Source: Vitrella brassicaformis (lineage: Eukaryota > Sar > Vitrellaceae). From it: a DNA stretch of 64,000 bases. Both the position numbers and the translations under genes were made by a program. Every line of letters begins with the position of its first letter. Within the stretch, counting starts at the first letter, position 1. The stretch lies in NCBI GenBank assembly GCA_001179505.1, contig CDMY01000047.1, positions 31,615 through 95,614 of the forward strand, in the 5' to 3' direction. The notes under the pieces are model-generated. The model worked only from the letters and a program-made list of their open reading frames with translations, was not told where the DNA came from and did not search any database. This document shows positions 1 to 10,152 of the stretch, piece by piece.

Positions 1-3000
1 CAATGATGCCGACGCCCCCCTGTTGGTGCTGCCACCGCCCCCACTGCCCGTTGTGGCTGCACAGGAGGGTGGAAAGGGCACAAATGAGAGTGAGCAGCTC
101 GGTGTGGGTGTGGGTGTGGGGGCAACGACAGCTAAGCTGTTTGTCTGTGTGCATTGATTGCCTGTAGGTGAGGTCAGTCCGATCAAGACGGACAATGGGT
201 GCACCTGCAAGGAGAGATTTACAAACAAAGGTGACCTGGCAGAGGGAGGGACGATATGATAGAGTATTATCATGTGACGTGACATCCACCCTCTGGAGAC
301 ACATACGTCACGTGTGTGCTGGTTGGTGAATAATCAATTCATATATCAGGTCGTGTCTACGACGGCAGCTGCATTGCCAACGATGAGTCCGGGTCGCCCC
401 CCTGGTGTCACACCCAGGGCGGCTGCGGGCAGTTCTCATTTGGCGAGAGCACCTTCTGGGACTTCTGCAAATGCGATAATGGAACCTGCCCCGTCGGACC
501 TCTGCCGCTGCGTACGCGTACACACACTGACGGATGCGGTGTGTGTTTACATATGTGCTGTGCATATCATGTGCTGCGTCTGTGTGTGTGGTTGCCTGGC
601 CCAGCGTCCGTCGGCGAGGCGGGTTCCATCGGCACTGAGACGGACTGCAAGTGCCTCCGGGAATTCACATACAAAGGTAGGTGAGAAAGAAGGTGGGCAG
701 CTTCGCTTCGGGGGCGTGGCGTGGCGTATGGATGTGACGGCGGGCCATGTTGTCTTTCCGTCTCAGGTCGTCCTTATCGCAACGCGTGCATCATCCCCGA
801 CGACCCCACACTGCCGCCATGGTGCCCTGTTAGTCAGGTAGGTACACACACATACACGCACGACCACATACACGCATACACACACACACACGTGTCACGG
901 ATCCCTGCGTCGCATGGCATGTGTTGTATTGCTGGTTGATGGTCAGGAGAAGTGCGGTCGGTTTGCCGAGGGTGTCGGGGCCTGGTGGGACTTCTGCAAG
1001 TGTGGCGACATCCAAGACCCCACGGGGCCATGCTCGGCTGGTGACACACCATCAGCACCACCAGAAGAAGAGGCCGACGCCACCACCCCGCCACCAGAAG
1101 GTGATGATGTGTTCGTCATCGAGCCGAGCGATGGACACGACCAAGTGAATGGCCCACGAGGTACGCAGACTGGCTGGGTGCCGTCCTTGCTCTCTCAAGG
1201 TGTTTGGTGGGGCTGGGTGTGGTGTGCAGATGACTTTGTGGATGTGAGTGTGCCCGTGGAGCCGTCCCGTGTCTCAGCGGGGTGGCTCAAGGACATCTCA
1301 CACAAATGCGGTCCGTCCGCCCGTATTCTTTCGTCCAATGTGACTCTGTCTGCGTCCTCCGTGTGCGTGCAGGTGTGGATCTTAGTCTTGGCTGCACGAG
1401 CGACGACAGCGAGACAGTGTACATCAGCACCACCCTGTCCGTCGTGGTGGCCCTCAACCTCCCACCAATACCCATGGACACCGCTGGCGCTTCAGCCAGT
1501 GGGGCCGGTGGCGGCGCGGCCAACAACGATGCCGTCATGCGTCAGGGGGAGACGCTCTTCCTGGCATGTCCTTTCGACAGCAACGCCATCGACCTCACTA
1601 CAGCTGCTGACAGCAACGGCAACCACACAGAGACAGAGACAGAGACCACTGGTGGTGGGGAAGCTGCTGGTGAGTCGTTCTCGTCGTCCGAGCTGGCCTC
1701 GCTGCCCCTCATCTCCCTCTCGTGGATGGAGACATCGCTCAAGAAGACTCTTGGCGACATCCTCCTGGTCGGTCGGGGGGTGCAACTGTCAAACTGCGTG
1801 TGTGAGCCGGTCGTTGATGTGATGTGATTGATATGATATATGGTGGCCGCAGGTGTCTCCTGAGTCGATAGAGGTGCTCTTGTGCGAGCCCGACGGCAGT
1901 GAGGGCGGATCGCAGCAGCAGCAGCAAAATGCCCGGCAGCTGCAGCTGAGGGAGGCTTTGCTGGCCAGCGGACCGTTCAGGGGCCTGCAAGACAGAGACA
2001 GCGACCAGCCCACATCATCATCATCTGTGACGCCCCCGCCCCCAGCCACCGACACAGATGTGAGGAGAGACGACTTGTACGAGGAGTTTGCCTTTGACGA
2101 CCCGATAGTCGATTACGTCAATGCCAATGTCTTCATCCAAGGTAAGGTGGCCGCACAGCACAACAGTGCCGATGGATGGATGGATGCAGTGCCTGAGACG
2201 TGACATCTTGTGTGTCTTTCTTGTTCTCTTTGTCTGCAGTGCCTTCGCTCAAGAATTTCACGGTCTCAAGGCTGCTCAAGGATGCGCTCGACACACGTAA
2301 GCCCTTTCCCCCATCATATCGCCAGCCCTCAAGATTGCCATGCAATTCTGTGTGCCCTGTTGCCCCTTGCTTGCTGGATAAACCCAGGTTTCCTCCAGTC
2401 GTCTTTGACGTCAGAGCTGACGAGCATCGTCAAGGAGCAGCACCTGGCGGCCTTTGAGTCCAGCGACCAGTCCATGCCCGAGGTGGCGTCGCCCGTCGCC
2501 TTACTCATCCCGGCCTACGACACATCCTCCAGCACACAAACGCCCCCAAAGCTGACTGCAGCCATAGCAGCAGCAACAACAGCAGCAAGACCGACAGAGC
2601 AGCAAGACCTCCCGACTTCCCCCACCCCACCACGCAGAGCGGCCCCCACCACGAGTACACCATTACCACGGGCAGCAATGGGGGGCAAGAAAGAAGTCAA
2701 AGACACGGTGGCATCATCGCTCGTCGACAAAGACACGGCAGCACTGCAGCAGCAGCAGCAGCAGCACGGCAACGGCAGCCACAGCCGCTTGCCGGCGGTG
2801 CAGATCGACAGAGACCGGCGGGCTGGCGAGGAGTCCCGTCGAATGTTCGTCAAGACCCTGCCCATCTGGCTGCCCATCGCAGGGGGGCTGGTGTTCCTCC
2901 TCTTTGTCGTGCCGCTCATCGTCCTATGTGTGCTCAAGAGCTGCAAGGGGGCCCGCAAGCACAAGACAGCTGGGAAAACGAAAGTCGTCGATCGGCCATC

Positions 3001-3373
3001 CGCCCAGCCGCAGCCGCACCACCAAGACAAGGCGGCCCCTGTCCCACTGTCGATGATGGGTGTGGCGATGGGCATGATGGACCGCAGGACGACCACCAGC
3101 ACCACACAGGTCGATGCCCCACCCAGCTGCAGTGCGGCCCCAGGAGGTTGTGGGGGAGGGGGTGAGGATATGGACGAGTTGGGTGGTCATGTGTCGTGTG
3201 AGGGGGTGGGTGTGCTGATATCCTCCGACCATCTCAATGTCGCCTCCGCACCAAAGATATCTGTGTTGAGTGGGGGTGGTGACTGTGATCATGACCGTGA
3301 TCGAGAGCCGTGTGCAGACATCAGTGTCAACGATGAGCACATCAACGCTGCCATCGACACGGTCAGCCAGTGA
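1..3373 (+). CDS. Type I membrane protein with Fn2/kringle-like Cys-rich repeats (5' partial)
   Basis: Role unknown; probably a cell-surface receptor or adhesin. The 5' end lies outside the window. Exons read by consensus splice sites with closing phases: <1-101, 168-230, 350-511, 605-676, 767-837, 947-1160, 1230-1310, 1373-1779, 1853-2141, 2240-2296, 2388-3373. Two consecutive modules share the pattern C-x-C-(K)-x-R-F/E-F-T-x-K-G, then PWC, CG, and WDFCKC, which resembles the fibronectin type II/kringle-like fold. Each module is split across exons at matching positions. After these comes a Thr/Glu/Ser-rich stretch, an unrecognised ectodomain (1373-2141), a Gln/Ser-rich juxtamembrane region, and one hydrophobic helix (about 2850-2930: LPIWLPIAGGLVFLLFVV) followed by basic residues and a 140-residue cytoplasmic tail. 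Stop TGA at 3371. The Fn2 assignment rests on Cys/Trp spacing only. The donor at 1779 is the least certain junction. Confidence 0.72.
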
Positions 3374-3910
3374 GAGCGGGGAATGGAGACAGACCTATGT
3401 GTGTGCATACATAGTGGGTGTGGTGTGCGGCGATGTGATGTGCGTCGAGGTTCAGGTTGTGGATATCGAGTTTGGGAGCCGTGACACAGCGAGATTCGGA
3501 TAGGCACTCACTCGTTCACTGATTCACTCACTCACAAAGAACGGGGCGGTGCATACCATACGGGGTCTGTCTCGTGTGCGTGCGTCCCATAGCGACGGAC
3601 GGACACCATGCATGAATGAATGACGGCATGGAATGGAACATGTGCACGCACACATACATGCCTCCCGACCATCCACGTACTCAGACACCGACTGAGAAAG
3701 GAAGGACGTCCACAGGACAAGCCAAGCCCACCAACCAATACCCACACACAAACACCATACGTACGTACGTACCACCCCGTCCATGTGAGTGAGCCATGTG
3801 AGCACACAGAGAGGGAAAGAGGCTAGGCAGGCAGGCAGGTAGGCAGCTAGGTAGCTAGAGACTAGGGAGGGAGGGAGGGAGGGAGGAGAGTGGCTGACAC
3901 AGTCCATCGG
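3374..3910. other. Tail-to-tail spacer with simple repeats
   Basis: No gene seen. It lies between two convergent stop codons and holds short GATG, GGTAGGCA, GTAC and GGGA repeats. Probable 3' untranslated sequence of both neighbours. Confidence 0.6.
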
Positions 3911-5931
3911 TCACGACGCCACATAGTGAAAAGTCCCATACTCTGACGTCAACAGCACCTCATTGCGACCTGCACACACAGAGAGGGAGGGGCACAGTTC
4001 TGTCGCCTTGGGCGTGTTGGATATTACTGACTGGCCTTGTGGGTCTTGTGTGGCCTCTATCTTGCCGACCACCTTGCAGTCCAGCTTGAACTCGCTGCAG
4101 CTGGACTGAACCGCACTCACCAGACTCTCAGGACCATATATCTGTTCGTTCCAGCCAACGGACAGCCGAAAGGGAAGGAAGGACTGTCCGTGTGCGCCGT
4201 GCGTCAGCTCGTATTGTGTGTGTGTACCTCCATTCTGTGTCCCATGTTGAAGACCTGGTACATCTCTTCCCACGAGGCCTTCGAACACCTCTGGATCTCC
4301 TGCAGGCAGGCAGGCACCAATTTCATTTCAAGACACACATAAATGAGACGCACACACGGCACGGACACACGTGTGCGTCTCCAGGAGCAGCGCACAGCAG
4401 GTCATCTATCTATTCTACCCACCTTGAACAGTGGGGGGCAGGGGAACAGATTGTCCTTGACGTACCGCAGACGCTAATTGACGACACACACAGACAAAGA
4501 TAAATCGACACCTGTCCCTGCATGAGTGAATGCAGCCTTTCCTTTCCCTGCACTCACTATGTACCTTTCCGAACTTCATGCACTTGGTCTGCCCGCCACC
4601 AGAGCAGTGAATCACACCACGCACCTATGGACACACACACAGATAGATGGACACACAAGCCACACGCGCCTCCCCTCCTCTCTGTCGCATTCCCCCTCCC
4701 CCACCTGTTTCCTGTATGTGTTGAGGAGTTTCTTGATGACGGGTGCGTAGGTGCGTGTGGGTGAGAGTATGGCCTGTCCGATGGTGAGTGGCGTGCCCTC
4801 GAGGGGGTCGGTGAGTGAGTGGGGCCCCTGGTAGACCAGCTTGGTGTCGATGTTGGGGTCCGACGTCTCGGGGAACTTGTCCAGGTAGTCCTTCCGCAGC
4901 AGCTCGTGACGCGCCATCGTCAACCCATTGCTCGCTATGCCGCTGCAGCCACGGATATCAATCACATACATGCACACAGATGCACATGACCACCATGGCC
5001 ACCATGCCGCCCACGCTCTCAGTCACCTGTTGTATGCGCTTTCATATGTGGTTTGTCCGGTGCTGGAGAGGCCGATGATGACGTCCCCCGGCTGCATCTC
5101 CTCGTTGGTGATGACCTCGTCGCGGCGCATGCGGCACGTCACCGTGCTGTCTACAATGATCGTCCTAACCAAATCCCCTACACACACGCATAGACAGACG
5201 GACGGACAGACATGCTGCTGCTGCTGCTGCGTGGAGGTGTGTATGGCTTGACTCACTCACTCACCGACGTCGGCAGTCTCGCCTCCGGTGGTGATGAGGG
5301 GCACTCCCAGGGAGGAAAAATGGCGGGCGATCTTCTCGTTCGAATTAATTATCGTAGAGATGACCTAAGGAGATAGATAGATGGACACACCGAAATGGAG
5401 AACAAGTAGACGAGGCGCGTCACTCTCTCTCTCCTATGGCGCACCGCACCTCTCCCGGTATGACTTTAGCGTTTCTGCCGATGGTGTTGGAGAGGAGCAT
5501 GACGTCGCAGGCACCCACACAGAGGAGGTCGTCGGTGTTCATGACGATGGCGTCCTGTGATATGCCCTCAAACACCGACACGTCGCCAGTCTCCTTCCAA
5601 TACATGTACGCTATGGCTGACTTGGTCCCTGTGGGCAAACACGTATGCACACACACACACAGACATGTATATGACGAGTGAGTGAGTCGATGGTGTGTGT
5701 GTGTGGCTGACCTGCCCCGTCTGCATGCATCACAATGCAATAGTCCTTGTCGCCACACAAGTGATCCTCAACGACCTGTGCACACACACTTGTCGATTCA
5801 TTCATTGCGTGGCGTGCTGTGTGGCTGACCTTGCAGAATGCGCTAGGGAAGAGGCCCTGGTCGACCTTTGCAATAGCGTTGTGGACATCCTCCTTCTGAT
5901 GCGACACGCCCCTGTCAGCGTACCGACTCAT
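3911..5931 (-). CDS. purM: Phosphoribosylformylglycinamidine cyclo-ligase (AIR synthase)
   Basis: Fifth step of de novo purine synthesis: ATP-dependent closure of FGAM to AIR. Ten exons (minus): 5931-5830, 5775-5712, 5628-5450, 5364-5265, 5177-5027, 4942-4705, 4624-4565, 4473-4423, 4299-4228, 4141-3911; 415 residues with all phases closing. Landmarks in order: start MSRYADRGVSHQKEDV; HADGAGTKSAIAYMYW (substrate/ATP region); GISQDAIVMNTDDLLCVGA; TGGETADVGDLVRTIIVDST; GDVIIGLSSTGQ; SPTRTYAPVIKKLL; VIHCSGGGQTK; DNLFPCPPLFK; FNMGHRMEIY; and a terminal SEYGTFHY. From memory these match the stand-alone long PurM of Bacteroidetes more closely than the PurM domain of animal or fungal GART proteins. 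The ATG at 5931 is chosen because it gives the family's usual N-terminus. A stretch of about 25 residues in the last exon (before GRNEVLL) has no counterpart and could hide one more small intron. Head-to-head with the next gene. Confidence 0.93.
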
Positions 5932-6078
5932 CACGACGCACACCCGACGGTGCACCTCCTGTGTGACCCTGGAACGGGCGGACACTCGCAGATCTGGGTA
6001 GACTGGGTCTTGTGTGTGGAGTGGGCGTCGCGCCACACGGCTGCCTTTCCCTTCCGCGGCGTGAGACGCGACACATTC

Positions 6079-6086
6079 TGCGAGCT
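6079..6086 (+). promoter_or_regulatory. TGCGAGCT motif in purM upstream region
   Basis: Exact octamer TGCGAGCT about 150 bp upstream of the purM start and upstream of the divergent gene. The same word recurs upstream of other genes here (see findings). Role inferred. Confidence 0.4.
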
Positions 6087-6232
6087 CGTGATCGATACTC
6101 AAACCCTGAAACCTGAACCCTGCCAATTATCATCATCTCGAAGCCGAGACGATTTGAGCGATTGGACACTGACTCTGACGAAGACGCCCATTTGGGCCGC
6201 AAAGCGTGCTTGATGAGCCTGACGTGATGGTG

Positions 6233-8541
6233 ATGATGCACCTGGCACTCACCTGGCCCCCCAAAGGCCTCAAAGTTTCAAAGGCCCAAACTGACCAGAA
6301 GGAGCGTGGTGAGTCCGCCAGTGTCGGCCAGCTGACCGGGAAGGGCGAGGAAGGCGGCGAGAATCAGTTTTCTCGACGAGACACCCCAGATTTTCGCTCT
6401 CCAGCCTTCTCTGGGCCTCCTCTGGGTGTGCGACCAGCTGCAGCAACGGAGGCTCAAACGGTCCCAATATTGGGCTGGTTGTTGGCTTCTGTGGTCTGCG
6501 CCGTCACGGACGGCAGCGTGCTGTCGTGGTCGGCGCGCATCGCTCTGATGTGCAAGCCGAAGGGCGTCGACATCGGCGTCAACATCCTCAAGGCCCGAGA
6601 GGAGAAGAGGGAGAGGAGGCGCAAGGCGGAGATCAAGAGGAACAAAGGGCTCGTCCGAGAGGTGAGAACATCATTGCCTTTGTCTTGACATGCATCTCTG
6701 GTGATGATTCTGCTGGTTGTGCAGCCAACGCCACTCGCTGCCGTCGGCACCCTTCGGCGGCCGCAGCGTGTACAAACCGCAAATCCCGAGGGTCGAGAGA
6801 ATCTCCGATGTGATCGACAGCGGTATTTGCTCAGGCACACACGCTGGTATCGTCTCCTGGACTGGGCGGGCTCGTGGCTTGCTGACGCTCTTTTACAGCA
6901 AAGAGCCGCCGCAGGCAGACAAGGTCCGAGAGCCGTTTATAGCTATGAAAGCCCCTCGTCTTGACGCGGACCTTGCTCGAGACGTCATTCAGCAGCCGCA
7001 GCCGGCTCGCCCGAGCCCGTCAAGCTCAAGGCGGAGCTCAATGGGCCGGAGGAGAGCGGGGGAGGGAGATGGAGCCGAAGTTCATCGAGCTGCTGGACAA
7101 GATCACCTTCACCGGTGCGCACGAAGCACATGAAATAGCGAGGACGGGGAGGGAATGTGCGATGAGGAGAAAGCCAATGAGACATGCAATGTGTGTCGTG
7201 GAATTTGTGGGCGATGACTTCGCCATATGGAACATCCCACTAGGAGGACTCGTACGCTCACAAGACGTTCACACATATAGAGAGAGACAGAGAGCGTGTT
7301 TCTTGTACATGTATGCGTCTCACGACACCACGCCCACGCCCACGCCGATACCCACCACCAACCCGACGCGGACGCCCCCGGACGCCCTCTGCAGGAGGGA
7401 GATTGCCGCCCTGGAGAGGAAGATTGACGAGCTGTTCGTGCGTCTGCNNNNNNNNNNNNNNNNNNNNNNNNNNNNNNNNNNNNNNNNNNNNNNNNNNNNN
7501 NNNNNNNNNNNNNNNNNNNNNNNNNNNNNNNNNNNNNNNNNNNNNNNNNNNNNNNNNNNNNNNNNNNNNNNNNNNNNNNNNNNNNNNNNNNNNNNNNNNN
7601 NNNNNNNNNNNNNNNNNNNNNNNNNNNNNNNNNNNNNNNNNNNNNNNNNNNNNNNNNNNNNNNNNNNNNNNNNNNNNNNNNNNNNNNNNNNNNNNNNNNN
7701 NNNNNNNNNNNNNNNNNNNNNNNNNNNNNNNNNNNNNNNNNNNNNNNCCCCCGCAAAGCCAACACCACAGCCACCGCCCACCAGCACAGCCACCAGCACC
7801 GTGCTCTACAGGGGTGCAAGCCCTGTCCACCGAATTGCTGGTGGCTGGGCGGCAATATCACAATATGGACAACGGTACTTGTCATGATCGGCGAACTGGG
7901 GGTGGTATGGCTCAGCATGATGATTGTCCACTACTGCAGCCAGGGCGCTTCGACAGGCGGGCTGGCGGAAATGGTATGTTCTGTTCACCCAGACCAATTG
8001 CTTATACATGTATCTGTTCTCGTGTGTCTGAAGGCACTGTATGCGATGCTCAGGGTGCCGTGAAGGAGTGTTTGAAGAAGAAATTCGACAAGAATGACCT
8101 CCGCATGAAGTTCGCCGCCGAACTGGGCCTCCTCGTGCTGAAGATCAATCACAGACATGGCTACAAGCACAAGGACTTATACGAGAAGATGGTGGGGCTG
8201 TCGTGGAAAAAGGTCGCCCTGAGGGGTGTCCAATACTGGGTGGGCATAGCAACGACACAGAGGAAGGTTCGGTGAGTGAAAGGTGATGACTCCATTCTCT
8301 TGTTCAGATGGAAATCACAGCGGCCTCGCTGCCTCGCTGCCTCTTAAGATCGACGTGCACAGGGAGCATTCAAGACCCGATCACTCCCTCAGGTGGCCAT
8401 GCTAGCGAGGGCCGGGAAAGGGGCAGTGTGTGTGAGGTGATGCTTGGATGTACGTATGTGCCGGCGACGCTGACGCGTGTTGGACTGGTGTGGATGGGTG
8501 TGCGGGAGGGGGGAAGTGGTGTAGGGGGAAGTGGTGTGTGA
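6233..8541 (+). CDS. Gap-interrupted hypothetical membrane protein
   Basis: I do not recognise the family. The 5' part has a basic, coiled-coil-like exon ending at 6660 (AREEKRERRRKAEIKRNKG), then exons near 6723-6822 and from 6900. Further on, two attractive reading frames, one around MEPKFIELLDKITFTG (7071-7120) and one around 7395-7446 (EIAALERKIDELFVRL), are not in phase with the earlier exons, and then the 300-N gap (7448-7747) intervenes. The 3' part is firmer, with three phase-0 exons: 7812-7973, 8054-8266 and 8308-8541. Exon 7812-7973 is Cys-rich (GCKPCPPNCWW) followed by a hydrophobic helix (WTTVLVMIGELGVVWLSMM). Exon 8054-8266 encodes a Lys-rich cytosolic segment (KKKFDKNDLRMKFAAELGLL). 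The start is uncertain (ATG candidates at 6227 and 6233), and two genes could be merged here. Confidence 0.4.
7448..7747. other. Assembly gap, 300 N
   Basis: 300 consecutive N inside the preceding gene. Its length equals that of the other two gaps, so it is a placeholder. Confidence 0.99.
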
Positions 8542-8877
8542 CGGACGAGAGAGAGAGAGAGTGAGTGCCTTGATCAGATGCGACGGGATGGACACCATCT
8601 GTCAACGTCATGTATGTCCGATACTGTGTGTGGGCATTCATGCCATGTCAGTGAGTCATCCATCCGTCCATGTAAGCATTCAAAACAGCCAAACAGACCA
8701 TCGCCTCAGACAGTCAGACACACACACCAGCCATCAAACAACCGCTTCGCCACTCGCCCGCCTCCCACCCTGGCTGGCCGCTCGGTAGTCTCCCAAGCAC
8801 CAGCCAAGGTGAAGAGGTGCGAGGCTAAGAAGCCGCTTGAAAGCTCGGTGTTGGTGTGTACGGGGGAATCAGGGTCA
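8542..8877. other. Tail-to-tail spacer
   Basis: Spacer between two convergent stop codons, with GA and CA runs and no coding signal I can support. Confidence 0.5.
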
Positions 8878-9581
8878 TCATATGTTGGATGGGTACATCA
8901 TGACTCGGACAGGTGCACCGAATGACTTGGGCGGAAGGGCCGAGGTGAAGCGGGCACGGACCACACCGCTGTTGCCGTGCGGACGACGCACCTTGCCCCA
9001 TATCGCCTAGCGCACAGACACACCAAAACACGCGTTGAGAGAACCGTGCCTGTGTGCGTGCCTTGTGCTCGTGTGCCTCACTCCCCTCCTCCCTCGCTCT
9101 GCCCGTGCCGTGCCGTGCATTCTTAGATCCGTACGCACCCTGAAGCGTGATCCCTTGACCATCTTCTTGGCCTTGTAGACGTAGGCCACCCGTTTGCCGA
9201 GGTACCAGTTGGCGTCGTCGCGCGTGTTGACGCCCTGGATCTTCAAGAGGGTGCTGTTGGGGTCCTGATTCACCTTACTCCTGTCCACAGACAGACACAC
9301 ACAAACACACACCAACAAACAGACAGGCGCAACGCAAACACGCAGTCAGTCACTCAGTCAGCGGAAGATCCCGCCGATTTCTCCCTCCCCTCCCCTCTCT
9401 GACTGTCTGTCTGTCTGATGCGTGTGCACCGGCGATCTGCCTGCCTGCCTCCTGCTGGCCGACAAATGAGCTGCGAGTGCGTCACTCACCTCTTGTATCC
9501 CAGCACGACGCCCTTCTGGTACAGCCGGACGGGCTGTTTACCCTGCTTCTTGATGCTCTTCCTCACCTTCTCCTCAGCCAT
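8878..9581 (-). CDS. RPL35A: 60S ribosomal protein eL33 (L35Ae family)
   Basis: Structural protein of the large cytosolic ribosomal subunit. Three exons (minus): 9581-9490, 9280-9139, 9006-8878; 120 residues, the usual size. Diagnostic blocks: [74 protein letters not shown], and the terminal RVMMYPSNI followed by TGA. The start ATG at 9581 gives a short basic leader ([15 protein letters not shown]). Divergent from the LRR/RING gene, with an AGCTTGCA word (one mismatch from the shared octamer) about 40 bp upstream. Confidence 0.97.
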
Positions 9582-9620
9582 CTCAAACCACCGGACGGCG
9601 AATCACCGATCTTCTCTCTG

Positions 9621-9628
9621 AGCTTGCA
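9621..9628 (+). promoter_or_regulatory. AGCTTGCA, one-mismatch copy of the shared octamer
   Basis: It lies 40 bp upstream of the eL33 start and differs from AGCTCGCA at one base. Weak on its own; listed because the other divergent regions carry the exact word. Confidence 0.25.
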
Positions 9629-10152
9629 GTTCAGTTTCGCGATTGACCCTTAACCGACCGACCGACCGACAGAGGCCGTGTTGCTTTCAGTTGCCGTGGA
9701 GTATCGACAGGTGGGCAGCGACCACATTCCTGCAGTGCAGTGCAGTGCCCGTGGAGGAAGAATGAAAAACTGCGCTTTCTGTTGATTGTGGTTGCCGTCA
9801 GACACGTACGTACATCTACGATTGCAAGATGATGGTGCACCCGCGTCAGGCGCGTGACTGGGCCAGGTTTGTAGGCAGGCCCAGAGGATACCCTGGAGAA
9901 GTCGACATACTGGTCAGCCCAGCTGCCGAGATGGATAGTCTCTTTGAAAGCACTCACTCTGTCAGACAGACGGATGCAGAGCAGAGCACCTCTCTCTGCG
10001 TGTGTCGTGTGTTGTGTGCTTCCAGCTCGACCCGCAGGACACACACAGCCCACGCAAGGGATTCCCGCCCTTGAGTGAGTGAGCTGAGCCTCCCGCTGGC
10101 GTGCGGGGCAAGCACACGACACAACAGCAGTTCATCCATCCATCTCTGCGCT

